A stretch of DNA of 24,467 nt. Source: Spongiicolonus versatilis (GTDB lineage: Bacteria > Pseudomonadota > Gammaproteobacteria > Arenicellales > Spongiicolonaceae). Below the pieces are notes generated by a model. That model saw only the letters and a program-made list of their open reading frames with translations. It ran no database searches and was not told the DNA's origin. The DNA lies in NCBI GenBank assembly GCA_028286165.1, contig JAPYMU010000108.1, forward strand, positions 1-24,467, in the 5' to 3' direction. The position numbers and the translations under genes were made by a program. Below, piece by piece: positions 1-7,661 of the stretch. Position 1 is the stretch's first letter. Every line of letters starts with the position of its first letter.

Positions 1-116
1 GAAACCACCAGCGGCAAAAGATTCAACCGCGCCGCCGCGCGCAGGTAGGCGGCAGTGCGGTAACTGTTCTTTGGCGTGACCAGCAGGAGGCGGGGGGTGG
101 TGATGGTTTCCCGCAT
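1..116 (-). CDS. Start of an ATP-grasp-like protein (partial, runs off the window)
   Basis: An ATG at 116-114 opens a frame that stays open for 38 codons to the window edge. The visible start reads MRETITTPRLLLVTPKNSYR and continues TAAYLRAAARLNL. A short strand followed by a T-P-K-x-S-Y-R-T-x-A-[FY]-L-x-A-A motif is the usual opening of a family of ATP-grasp ligases resembling the biotin carboxylase N-terminal fold, which begin with a Rossmann-like strand. The catalytic ATP-grasp domain lies outside the window, so the assignment rests on the N-terminus only. The gene starts 26 bases after the helicase stop on the same strand and could share its transcript. Confidence 0.5.
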   Translation of the reverse strand, partial: MRETITTPRLLLVTPKNSYRTAAYLRAAARLNLLPLVV

Positions 117-142
117 GCAAAAAAACCGATGAACGGCAACGG

Positions 143-2773
143 CTACCGGCCGCCGCCCGGTGCTGCCGGAATATTTTTTTTGTATTTACACTTGGGGTAA
201 TTAGAGCATCCCAGGAATTCACCATGCTCGCTGTCTCTTCCCACCAACAGGCCACTGCATGCGGGACAGTTGGGAAAAGTGACGAGGCGGCCTAAGGCAC
301 CATCGGTTCCAACGTCGTTTTCATAGACGTTTTGCGGGTGATTAACCAGAATTTCATCCACAAAACAGGAACGGCTCCGCTTGTTGGCCAGCAGAAAAAC
401 TTTACGGCGCGCCCGGGTGAGAGCAACGTAAAACAGCCGCCGCTCTTCGGCGTGTTCATATTCTTCCTTTCTCGGCATCACCAGTTGCAACACCGGGTCG
501 TCCTCCATCTCGCTGGGGAATCCGTATTGCCCGGCATTCATGCCAAGCACGAAGACATAATCCGCCTCCTGCCCTTTGGCGCTGTGCACGGTGGAAAATT
601 TAATATCCAATACGCCGTCAAATTGCTCCTGCCATTGCGGCAGACATCTCGGCTTAAGATTCCTGTACCGCGCCAGAATATATACTGTGGCGGGATTATC
701 GCCACCGCTCAATTCGCGCAGTTGCCGGAGAATAAAAGATTCCACTTCTTCCGAAGTGAAATAATTCACCACCTGCACGACTCCGGACGTAACAGGGTTT
801 GCCGCCCTGACCCGCTTCTGTTCCTGGGCCGGGTTGCGGGAAACAAAACCGGCCGCAACATCGGAAATGCCCTGGTTGGAGCGAAAAGTTCGCTCAAGCC
901 GGCTTTTTGCCGTCCGGCCGAACTCCTCGGCAAAGCCCGTCATCACGCTGATGTCCGAGCCGGCAAAGCGGTAGATGGCCTGCCAGTCATCACCAACGGC
1001 AAACATTTTGCAGTCGGGGTTCTGGTCCAGCATCGCCTTAATCAAGCGGGCGCGGCTGCGGGAAATATCCTGAAATTCATCCACCAGAATGATGCTGTAG
1101 GGATGGCGGTAATCGCCAATCCGCAGGTGTTGCACGGCGTTAACCACCATGCCTTCAAAATCAATTGTTTTTTCCGCGCGAAGCCGGGCCTCGTATTCCC
1201 GCCGAATACGAATCATAACACGCACAAACAACTCCATCCGCATTCCCAGAAAACCGGAATGGGATTTTGCCGCTGCAAGCAACTCCCTGTCGCTCAAGCC
1301 GCTGGATTTCCAGTGCTTGAGGAATGTATGCATGATCCCGTACAGCGGAAAGATAATGTTATCCCGCAATTTTTTTGTGACCTCGGCAAACGTGCGGGGT
1401 TCATTAAATTTAACACCGCGCGCCTCCAATTGCCGCTTCAAGTGGTCAAACACTTTCCCGCCATGAAACATGGCGGAAGTCGTTTCTATTAATTTGGTTC
1501 CATTGCGGGCATGCAATTCGCGCTTGCCCTGCGCCTGCGCGGCGTAACCGGGGGCGAAAAAAGGCGGCGCATTGCCATCTGCATCAAGCGCAAAATGCTC
1601 GTGATAAACGCCGATTTGCGGATAATAAAAATCCGGGTTGTATGGGCGTGCGAGGTCGTATTCATATGGCTTTTCATATTCATACTCAATGCCGTTGATG
1701 TAAAGCCAGTTGGCTATCTGGACCTCCTCCAGGGAGCGCACATACTCTCCGTTCATGGTCGGCGCGCCCCAGTGGCGGCGGCCTTCCTCGTCGTCACCTC
1801 TTTTTGCGCGCATTGCGAGTATGTACTGCTCATACTCACTTTTGCTCTTAAAACGATGCTGCGGTTTTGCCTCCCAGCGGTAGTAAGTGAGCAACTTGAC
1901 GAGCACATCGCCGAAACCGCTGTCTGTATCGGCAATGCCCTCTATCATTCCTCCCCAGATTTTTTGCGCCTGGGTGTTTTCGCCCATATCGCCCGCCCAG
2001 GATGCAACCGCCGGTCTGGCGCGCTCGGTTTGCGCAATGATGTCAAGCCCGCATTTATGGAATGTCTTGACGACGACATCTTTCGCGGCGGCGCCCAACC
2101 GCCGGGCGAAACGCCCGTGCATTTCTTCAACCGCATCTCGGTTAAAAGCCAGGGCCAAAATTTGAGATGACCGGACACCTTTTTGCAGGATGTAGCCGAT
2201 CTTCCCGACAATGGCGGACGTTTTTCCGGAACCGGCGGCGGCAATGAGCAGATTGCGGTCTTCCATGACAATTGCCGCCCGCCGCTGCTCACTGGTCAGC
2301 GAATCTTTTTCCACCCGATCAAAAAACGCACGAAACCGCGACTCTTCCCGCCGAACAAATTCCTCATTGCGCTCAGGCAACCCGGCATAAGCGCGCTTAA
2401 AAACCCGGTCGATCGCATGGGGGATGGATTCCCGCCACCGGCAAAAATCACGGTGGGAAATATAACGATCGTCGCAGTAAAAATCCTCTATCGCCCGGTC
2501 CTGCGCCTGCTGTTTTTTACGGTCAACCGCATCCCGCTCACCGCCGGCAGAAAAACACCCCAGCCATTTCAATTGGAATTGTCCGTCCTTGATCCACACC
2601 ACCAACGTGGGAAACAACCCGCCCGCCAGCGCCGTCTCTTCAATGGAAAGATAATCAACCGTTGTCGCGCCACCGTCGCGGGTGATGGTGCAACTGCCAT
2701 CGCCCAACTCCAACCTCCAACGCGCGGAACTGAAGAAGAGTCTGAAAATCCCGGCCGGCTGAATCGTGTGCAT
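143..2773 (-). CDS. HelD/UvrD-type superfamily 1 DNA helicase with inserted nuclease-like domain and C-terminal zinc finger
   Basis: The 876-residue product has all SF1A helicase motifs. They are Walker A AAAGSGKT (about 178-185), DEFQD (565-569), GDDWQAIYRF (594-603), ERTFRSNQ (627-634), TVHSAKGQEADY (728-739) and ERRLFYVALTRAR (777-789). The GDDWQAIYRF and DEFQDIS forms and the N-terminal region resemble E. coli helicase IV (HelD, 684 residues). Residues about 345-455 are extra: E350, the YNPDF aspartate D381, E392 and K418 give a PD-(D/E)XK-like arrangement known as an insert in some UvrD-like helicases. The tail has a topoisomerase-type zinc finger, C836-x2-C839-x16-C856-x5-C862. It probably unwinds, and perhaps cuts, DNA in repair or defence. 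The start chosen is the ATG overlapping the old erpA stop (TGATG). The same frame stays open upstream into erpA. GC is visibly lower than in neighbours (one 60-base row has 32 G/C), suggesting a different history. Confidence 0.85.
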   Translation of the reverse strand: MHTIQPAGIFRLFFSSARWRLELGDGSCTITRDGGATTVDYLSIEETALAGGLFPTLVVWIKDGQFQLKWLGCFSAGGERDAVDRKKQQAQDRAIEDFYCDDRYISHRDFCRWRESIPHAIDRVFKRAYAGLPERNEEFVRREESRFRAFFDRVEKDSLTSEQRRAAIVMEDRNLLIAAAGSGKTSAIVGKIGYILQKGVRSSQILALAFNRDAVEEMHGRFARRLGAAAKDVVVKTFHKCGLDIIAQTERARPAVASWAGDMGENTQAQKIWGGMIEGIADTDSGFGDVLVKLLTYYRWEAKPQHRFKSKSEYEQYILAMRAKRGDDEEGRRHWGAPTMNGEYVRSLEEVQIANWLYINGIEYEYEKPYEYDLARPYNPDFYYPQIGVYHEHFALDADGNAPPFFAPGYAAQAQGKRELHARNGTKLIETTSAMFHGGKVFDHLKRQLEARGVKFNEPRTFAEVTKKLRDNIIFPLYGIMHTFLKHWKSSGLSDRELLAAAKSHSGFLGMRMELFVRVMIRIRREYEARLRAEKTIDFEGMVVNAVQHLRIGDYRHPYSIILVDEFQDISRSRARLIKAMLDQNPDCKMFAVGDDWQAIYRFAGSDISVMTGFAEEFGRTAKSRLERTFRSNQGISDVAAGFVSRNPAQEQKRVRAANPVTSGVVQVVNYFTSEEVESFILRQLRELSGGDNPATVYILARYRNLKPRCLPQWQEQFDGVLDIKFSTVHSAKGQEADYVFVLGMNAGQYGFPSEMEDDPVLQLVMPRKEEYEHAEERRLFYVALTRARRKVFLLANKRSRSCFVDEILVNHPQNVYENDVGTDGALGRLVTFPNCPACSGLLVGRDSEHGEFLGCSNYPKCKYKKNIPAAPGGGR

Positions 2774-3073
2774 CAGACCATCGCCCCCCCGCACCCCCCA
2801 CAGGCGCCGCTGCCGCCGACCGCCTGGAAGACATTGTTGAACACAAACGTGGCGCTCACCCCGTCGTCGGCGTAAGGTTTCGGCGAAAGTCATGCCGTAT
2901 TGCATTCCGGCGCAGCCGCCGCCGGCGACGAAGACGCGCACGCCGTGGATGTCGTCGCCGGCTTCCCTGACCAGGTCGGCGATTTTACCGCGCGCCGCCT
3001 GGGTCACGGTCAGGCGCTGCGGAGTGATGCGGCGATGGTAAACCGCGGCCGGGGTTTTTTCTTCGGTCAGCAT
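2773..3073 (-). pseudogene. erpA: A-type Fe-S carrier of the ErpA/IscA family, internally deleted and out of frame
   Basis: From the ATG at 3073 the first 66 residues are a typical A-type carrier N-terminal half: RLTVTQAARGKIADLV, then VRVFVAGGGCAGMQYGMTFAE with the first cluster-ligand cysteine. The C-terminal part is also recognisable but in another frame: YADDGVSATFVFNNVF followed by GGSGACGGCGG and a stop at 2775-2773. Roughly 30-35 family residues between FAE and IDY (the VxVDxxSxxyLxG strand region) are missing, and the frame changes across the junction near 2870-2880. The start is supported by GAGG nine bases upstream and a good promoter at 3105-3133. As it stands no complete carrier can be made, and the N-terminal half reads in frame into the helicase. 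It is either a real pseudogene or an assembly collapse. Confidence 0.7.
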
Positions 3074-3104
3074 CTGCTTGCCCTCGGGTGAAAATCGGGC
3101 TATG

Positions 3105-3133
3105 GTTGTAGCGCAACAGCGGCCGCAAGTCAA
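3105..3133 (-). promoter_or_regulatory. Sigma70-type promoter for erpA and the helicase
   Basis: On the minus strand TTGACT (3133-3128) is followed after exactly 17 bases by TACAAC (3110-3105). That matches the -35 box at 5 of 6 positions and the -10 box at 4 of 6. A transcript would begin near 3098, leaving about 25 untranslated bases before the erpA ATG at 3073. It is divergent to yggX. Confidence 0.55.
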
Positions 3134-3151
3134 ACGCCGCGCGAGGCATTA

Positions 3152-3442
3152 ATGTCCGACAAACCGCGCACCGTTTTCTGTTCGGTGCTGAAAAAAGAAG
3201 CCGCCGGCCTGGACGCGCCGCCGTGGCCCGGCGAACTCGGCGGGCGCATTTATGATTCGGTGTCGCGGGATGGCTGGAAAGACTGGCTGCAGCGGCTGGT
3301 GATGATTATCAACGAGAACCAAATCAACACCGCCGACCCGGCCGGGGTGCAGTTAATTGAACAGCACATGCGCGGCTTTCTGTTCGGCGAGGGCGACCTC
3401 GGGCAGTTGCCCGACGGCTTCATGCCGATGAAAAAGGGCTGA
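3152..3442 (+). CDS. yggX: YggX family Fe(II)-trafficking / oxidative damage protection protein
   Basis: This 96-residue protein matches YggX (about 90 residues) along its length. It has TVFCSVLKKEAAGLD with the conserved cysteine, the PGELGGRIYDSVS block, W-K-D-W-L, a conserved MIINENQIN segment and a C-terminal FLFGEGD. YggX is a small cytosolic protein that protects labile Fe-S clusters and has been proposed to handle Fe(II). The ATG at 3152 has AGG about seven bases upstream. It is divergent from the Fe-S carrier gene, so two iron-sulfur-related genes share a 78-base promoter region. It ends two bases before the convergent hrcA stop. Confidence 0.93.
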   Translation: MSDKPRTVFCSVLKKEAAGLDAPPWPGELGGRIYDSVSRDGWKDWLQRLVMIINENQINTADPAGVQLIEQHMRGFLFGEGDLGQLPDGFMPMKKG

Positions 3443-3450
3443 GCTCAGCC
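3431..3450 (-). terminator. Palindromic hairpin plus T-run, probable hrcA terminator
   Basis: GGCTGAGCTCAGCC (3437-3450) is a perfect 14-base palindrome holding the stop codons of both yggX and hrcA. Read on the minus strand it forms a five-pair stem with an AGCT loop, followed by CTTTTTC from the A-run at 3431-3435. That is a compact intrinsic terminator layout for hrcA. On the plus strand there is no T-run, so termination of yggX here is less likely. Confidence 0.5.
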
Positions 3451-4476
3451 GCTCTCGTCGCTGAGCGCGCTGCCCACCAGCCGCGCGGTGATGTCCACCA
3501 CCGGAATGACTTCCTCGTAGGCCATGCGCGTCGGCCCGATAACGCCGAGCACGCCGATGCGGTTGCCGTCCACCTCGTAGGGCTTGGCCACCACGCTGCA
3601 TTCGTTCAGCGTGGCGTAGCCCGACTCGTCGCCGATGAAGATGCTGATGCCGCGCGCTTTCAGACTTTTGTCCAGCAACTCCAGTAAATCCTGCTTGGTT
3701 TTGAACGCCTCAAACAGGCCGCGCAACTTCTGCACCTCGCCCAACTCCGGCACTGTCATCAAATTGTTCTCACCGCTCACCACCACCTCGCCGGCGTCGT
3801 CGCCGGCAATCACGCCGCGCGCGACGGTGATGATGGTGTGCATGATGCGGCTCATCTCGCTGCTGTGCTGCTCCATCTCGCGCAGCAGGCGGTGGCGCAC
3901 CTCGGCCAGCGATGAGCCGCTGTAGGTGTCGTTAAAAAAATTCGCCGCCTCCACCAACTCGCGCTCCTCAAACTCGCGCTCCACGCTGACCACGCGGTTT
4001 TGCACGCGGCCGTCGTCGGTGATGAGAATGACCAGCACGCGCTTTTGTGAAATGCGCAAAAACTCTATCTGCCGCAACTGCGCATGCGCCCGGTGCGGCG
4101 CAAACACCACGCCGGCGAAGCGGGTGATGCTGGACAGCAAATCCGAGGCTTTGCTCAGCACCTGCTGCGGGTCGTGGTCATGGCCGATGCCGCCGTGGAT
4201 TTTGTTCACCGTGTCCGGCCGCAGCGGGCGCACCTTCAGCATGGTGTCCACAAAAACCCGGTAGCCGCGCGCCGTCGGCACCCGGCCGGCCGAGGTGTGG
4301 GGCGCGCGAATCAGGCCCATTTCCTCAAGGTCGGCCATGATGTTGCGCACCGTCGCCGGACTCACATCCAGCCCGGCCTCGCGCGCCAGCGCGCGCGACG
4401 ACACCGGCTGGCCGTCCTCAATGTGCCGGTGAATGAGCGAGCGCAGCAGCGTCTCGGCGCGGAAACTCAGGGCCAT
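3445..4476 (-). CDS. hrcA: Heat-inducible transcription repressor HrcA
   Basis: The 343-residue product is full length for HrcA, which binds CIRCE operators and represses groE/dnaK heat-shock genes with GroEL as a modulator. The N-terminal winged helix is clear: RAETLLRSLIHRHIEDGQPV, then SSRALAREAGLDVSPATVRN and IMADLEEMGLI. It is followed by HTSAGRVPTARGYRVFVD, a near-invariant HrcA signature. The C-terminal half holds the family IGPTRMAYEEVIPVVD block. The ATG at 4476 begins MALSFRAETLL. Upstream sequence in the same frame is open but unlike HrcA, so this start is preferred although no strong Shine-Dalgarno precedes it. It is divergent from nadK, and no clear CIRCE repeat is present in the 121-base spacer. 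Confidence 0.93.
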   Translation of the reverse strand: MALSFRAETLLRSLIHRHIEDGQPVSSRALAREAGLDVSPATVRNIMADLEEMGLIRAPHTSAGRVPTARGYRVFVDTMLKVRPLRPDTVNKIHGGIGHDHDPQQVLSKASDLLSSITRFAGVVFAPHRAHAQLRQIEFLRISQKRVLVILITDDGRVQNRVVSVEREFEERELVEAANFFNDTYSGSSLAEVRHRLLREMEQHSSEMSRIMHTIITVARGVIAGDDAGEVVVSGENNLMTVPELGEVQKLRGLFEAFKTKQDLLELLDKSLKARGISIFIGDESGYATLNECSVVAKPYEVDGNRIGVLGVIGPTRMAYEEVIPVVDITARLVGSALSDESG

Positions 4477-4503
4477 TTTGCGCGGCCAGGGGTGAGGGCG
4501 GCG

Positions 4504-4512
4504 TGGTAGAAT
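4504..4512 (+). promoter_or_regulatory. Candidate extended -10 promoter for nadK-recN-argA
   Basis: TGGTAGAAT in the hrcA/nadK divergent spacer matches an extended -10 (TG-N-TAGAAT, 5 of 6 to TATAAT). No convincing -35 lies 17 bases upstream, as expected for extended -10 promoters. It lies 86 bases before the nadK start. Confidence 0.3.
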
Positions 4513-4597
4513 GCGTCCATTGCGCTGAGAGTGCCAAGTTGCCGGGCGTCTGGCAAGCCCCGCACCGGCAGCCGCCACCGCCCGCATCGCCCACGCC

Positions 4598-5452
4598 ATG
4601 TCCGCCCCAATTCGCACCATCGGCATCTTCGGCAACCGCGCCGCCGATGAGCGCGTGCGCGCGCGCATGGACGAGTTGGACGCGCAACTCAAGGAGCGCG
4701 GCGCGCGCACCGTCGGCGGCGATCCGGGCGCCGCGGCCAGGGCCGGCATGGACCTCGCCATGGTGGTCGGCGGCGACGGCAGCATTTTGCACACCGCGCG
4801 CGCCATCGCCGATGAGGGCGGCGGCGGCGCACCGCTGCTGGGCGTCAATGTGGGGCGCCTCGGCTTCCTCACCGACATCGCCGCCGAGCACATGGGCCGC
4901 GACCTTGACCTTCTTCTGGCCGGCAAGTACGAATTGGAAGCCCGCATGCTGCTCGCCGTCACCACCGACTCCGGCTACGCCACCGATGCGGTCAACGACA
5001 TCGTCATCGGCAAGGGCCGCCTCGGCCACCTCATTGAGTTTGACATCCGCATCGGCGGCGAGTTCGTGGCGCGCGCGCGCGGCGACGGCCTGATCATCGC
5101 CACGCCCACCGGCTCCACCGCCTATGCCCTGTCGGCCGGCGGGCCCATCGTGCACCCCGGCGTTTCAGTACTCAGCCTGGTGCCCATCTGCCCGCACACC
5201 TTAAGCAACCGGCCGCTGGTGGTGGACGCGGCCTGCGACATCGCGGTGCACATGTGCGAGTTGCGCGATGCCGAGGCGTTCCTGTTCACCGACGGCCGCA
5301 ACGGCGCCCAACTGGGTGACGGCGACGTGGTGCGGGTGTGCAAGTCGGCGCGCGAGTTTCAACTGGTGCGCATCCACGGCCACAACCACTACGGCGCGCT
5401 GCGCTCCAAACTCGGCTGGAGCGCATCGGCGCCGGACGCACCGCACCGTTGA
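4598..5452 (+). CDS. nadK: NAD kinase
   Basis: The 284-residue protein phosphorylates NAD+ to NADP+ in the cytosol. Diagnostic motifs are GGDGS (58-62, nucleotide binding and catalysis), the GVNVGRLGFLTD block, the N-D pair in AVNDIVIGKG, and GDGLIIATPTGSTAYALSAG followed by GPIVHP. Length and motif spacing fit the family (E. coli enzyme 292 residues). The ATG at 4598 leaves the usual short N-terminal strand IRTIGIFGN. It sits head-to-head with hrcA and 57 bases before recN. The hrcA-nadK-recN order is common in proteobacteria. Confidence 0.95.
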   Translation: MSAPIRTIGIFGNRAADERVRARMDELDAQLKERGARTVGGDPGAAARAGMDLAMVVGGDGSILHTARAIADEGGGGAPLLGVNVGRLGFLTDIAAEHMGRDLDLLLAGKYELEARMLLAVTTDSGYATDAVNDIVIGKGRLGHLIEFDIRIGGEFVARARGDGLIIATPTGSTAYALSAGGPIVHPGVSVLSLVPICPHTLSNRPLVVDAACDIAVHMCELRDAEAFLFTDGRNGAQLGDGDVVRVCKSAREFQLVRIHGHNHYGALRSKLGWSASAPDAPHR

Positions 5453-5509
5453 CCGCCCACTTCTGAGCCACGGCCCGCCGCTTTCGGTGGTTGACCGTCC
5501 ACCTCCGCC

Positions 5510-7195
5510 ATGCTGAGCAGCATTTTCATCCGCAACTTCACCATCATCCGCGACCTCACCGTGGATTTCGGCGGCGGCATGAGCGCGCTGACCGGCGAAA
5601 CCGGCGCCGGCAAATCCATCGTGGTGGACGCGCTGGCGCTGGCCCTCGGCGGCCGCGCCGATGCCGGCAGCATCCGCCACGGCGAGGGCGCCGCCGAAGT
5701 CAGCGCGGCGTTCACCGTGGACGACGCCGCCGACGCGCGGCAGTGGCTGGACGAGCACCAACTCGGCGACGGTGACGGCGCCGAATGCGTGCTGCGCCGT
5801 GTTCTGTTCCGCGACAAGGCAAGCCGCGCCTTCATCAACGGCCGCCCGGTGAACCTGCGCCAGTTGCGCGACCTCGGCATTCTGCTGGCCGACATCCACG
5901 GCCAGAGCGAACACCAGGCGCTGCTGCGCCCCGGCCAGCAGCGGCGGGTGGTGGACGACTACCGCGGCTCGCACGCCGAGTTAAAAAAACTGGCCGAACT
6001 GCACGGCCGGCATGGGGACCTTGAGCGCGCGGTGGGTGAACTCAGCCCTGGCGGTGAAAACGTGGGTGAGCGCGTGGACTATCTTGAGTACCAAATCCGC
6101 GAGATTGAGCAATTGGACCTGGCCGGCGGCGCGGTGGAAAAACTGGAGGAGGAGTTCAAACGCCTGGCCAACGCCGGCGACCTGGCCGAGGGCATGCAGC
6201 GCGCCGTGGACATGGTGGACGGTGAAGACCCGCGCGCCGCCACCGCCGCCGCCGCCGCGGCCAAACGCGAGTTGCAGCGGCTGGTGCAGTTCGACAAAAA
6301 CCTGGAAGCCGCCATCGCCATGCTGGACGAGGCCGAAGTAAACCTCAGCGAAGCGGCCGCCCAGTTGCGCGCCGCGCTGGCCGGCGGCGGCGGCGACCCG
6401 CAGCGCCTGCGCGAAGTGGAGGCGCGCATCGGCGTGCTGCACGACCTCGGGCGCAAACACAAAGTCGCGCCCAAAGCGCTGCCGCAAAAACTGCGCGACC
6501 TGGTTGCCGAGCGCGACCGCATCGCCGGCGGCGCCGAGCGCGCCGAGGCCTTGCGCCGGGAGATGGACCAAAACCTCGCCGCCTACGGCAAACTTGCAGA
6601 AGCGCTGTCAAAAAAACGCCGCCGCGCCGCCGCCGAACTGGGCAAGGCGGTGAGCGCCGAGATGCAGCAACTCGGCCTCGCCGGCAGCGTGTTTGAGGCG
6701 CGCGTCGCATTCACCCCCGGCGGCGCGCCCACCGCCCACGGCTGGGACCAGGTGGAATTTTTGCTCAGTGCCAACCCCGGCCAGCCGCCGCGGCCGCTGA
6801 ACAAGGTCGCCTCCGGCGGCGAGTTGTCGCGCATCAGCCTGGCGGTGCGCGTCGCCTGCGCCGCGCCGGGGCCGATTCCGACGCTGGTTTTTGACGAGGC
6901 CGACACCGGCACCGGCGGCCGCGTCGCCGGCATTGTGGGCGAAAAATTGCGCGGCCTCGCCGGCCGCCGGCAGGTGCTGTGCATCACCCACCTGCCGCAG
7001 GTCGCGGCGCACGGCCACCACCATCTGCAGGTCACCAAACACAACCGCGCGCCGGTGGCGGTCAGCGTGGAAACCCTCAGCGGCGATGCGCGGGTGCGCG
7101 AGATCGGGCGCATGCTGGGCGGCCGCAGCGTCACCGCAAAAACCCTGGAGCACGCGCGCGAAATGTTGGGCACCAGCGGCGGGCGCAAGCCGTGA
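5510..7195 (+). CDS. recN: DNA repair protein RecN
   Basis: RecN is an SMC-like ATPase that helps double-strand break repair by recombination. The 561-residue protein (E. coli 553) has the N-terminal Walker A GETGAGKS (29-36) and the DIHGQSEHQALL Q-loop region. A long coiled-coil middle rich in Ala, Glu and Arg follows. The C-terminal ATPase half has KVASGGELSRISLAV (signature), TLVFDEADTGTGG (Walker B) and CITHLPQVAAHGHHH. The protein ends with the family ARMLGG-like segment read here as GRMLGG. The ATG at 5510 begins MLSSIFIRNFTII, the usual RecN start. Its stop overlaps the GTG of the next gene. Confidence 0.95.
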   Translation: MLSSIFIRNFTIIRDLTVDFGGGMSALTGETGAGKSIVVDALALALGGRADAGSIRHGEGAAEVSAAFTVDDAADARQWLDEHQLGDGDGAECVLRRVLFRDKASRAFINGRPVNLRQLRDLGILLADIHGQSEHQALLRPGQQRRVVDDYRGSHAELKKLAELHGRHGDLERAVGELSPGGENVGERVDYLEYQIREIEQLDLAGGAVEKLEEEFKRLANAGDLAEGMQRAVDMVDGEDPRAATAAAAAAKRELQRLVQFDKNLEAAIAMLDEAEVNLSEAAAQLRAALAGGGGDPQRLREVEARIGVLHDLGRKHKVAPKALPQKLRDLVAERDRIAGGAERAEALRREMDQNLAAYGKLAEALSKKRRRAAAELGKAVSAEMQQLGLAGSVFEARVAFTPGGAPTAHGWDQVEFLLSANPGQPPRPLNKVASGGELSRISLAVRVACAAPGPIPTLVFDEADTGTGGRVAGIVGEKLRGLAGRRQVLCITHLPQVAAHGHHHLQVTKHNRAPVAVSVETLSGDARVREIGRMLGGRSVTAKTLEHAREMLGTSGGRKP

Positions 7196-7656
7196 ACGCG
7201 CCGGCCATCCGCCCGGCCACCATTCACGATGTGCCGGAAATTCACCACTTGCTGGAGGGCTACGCCGCCGCCGGCAAGTTGCTGCCGCGCGACATGAGCG
7301 ACATTTACCGCCACTTGCGCGAATTTTTTGTCGCCGGCGAAACCGGCCACGTGGCGGCATGCGGCGCGCTGGAAATTTTCACCGAAGAACTCGGCGAAGT
7401 GCGCAGCCTGGTGGTGCGCGACGACGCGCGGCGCCTCGGACTCGGCAACCAAATGGTGAGGCGCATTATCCGCGAGGCGCAAACCATGGGCCTGCGCCGG
7501 TTAATGGCGCTCACTTACGTGCCGGCGTTTTTTCACAAACTGGGGTTCGTGGTGGTGGCCAAGGAAACGCTGCCGGAAAAAGTGTGGGGTGTTTGCGTGA
7601 AGTGCTACAAGTTCTACGACTGCGATGAAACGGCGATGGTTTTAAAGATCGGCTGA
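7192..7656 (+). CDS. argA: GNAT acetyltransferase of the short ArgA (N-acetylglutamate synthase) type
   Basis: The 154-residue single-domain GNAT protein resembles stand-alone N-acetylglutamate synthases, which acetylate glutamate with acetyl-CoA as the first step of arginine synthesis. It lacks the N-terminal amino-acid-kinase domain of E. coli ArgA. Diagnostic segments are IRPATIHDVPEIHHLL, LPRDMSDIYRHLREFFVA, EVRSLVVRDDARRLGLGNQM (the acetyl-CoA loop), RRLMALTYVPAFFHKLGF and the C-x2-C-x4-C cluster VKCYKFYDCDE typical of the short forms. The start is the GTG at 7192, overlapping the recN stop in GTGA, so translation is probably coupled. It ends six bases from the convergent MetE-like gene. 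The enzyme activity is inferred from family resemblance. Confidence 0.8.
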   Translation: MNAPAIRPATIHDVPEIHHLLEGYAAAGKLLPRDMSDIYRHLREFFVAGETGHVAACGALEIFTEELGEVRSLVVRDDARRLGLGNQMVRRIIREAQTMGLRRLMALTYVPAFFHKLGFVVVAKETLPEKVWGVCVKCYKFYDCDETAMVLKIG

Positions 7657-7661
7657 AGCGG

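Noticed and set aside
332..1492. Long plus-strand open frame of 386 codons opposite the helicase
   Set aside because: The minus-strand helicase has complete ordered motifs in this DNA; the plus frame has no recognisable domain and is a shadow.
4477..4597. GAGTGCCAA upstream of hrcA and nadK as half of a CIRCE operator
   Set aside because: The second half is absent: nine bases before it the sequence is ATGCGTCCA, not TTAGCACTC. One half-site is expected by chance.
4418..5155. Minus-strand frame of 245 codons overlapping nadK and the hrcA start
   Set aside because: NAD kinase motifs on the plus strand and HrcA motifs in another frame explain this DNA; the frame shows only biased composition.
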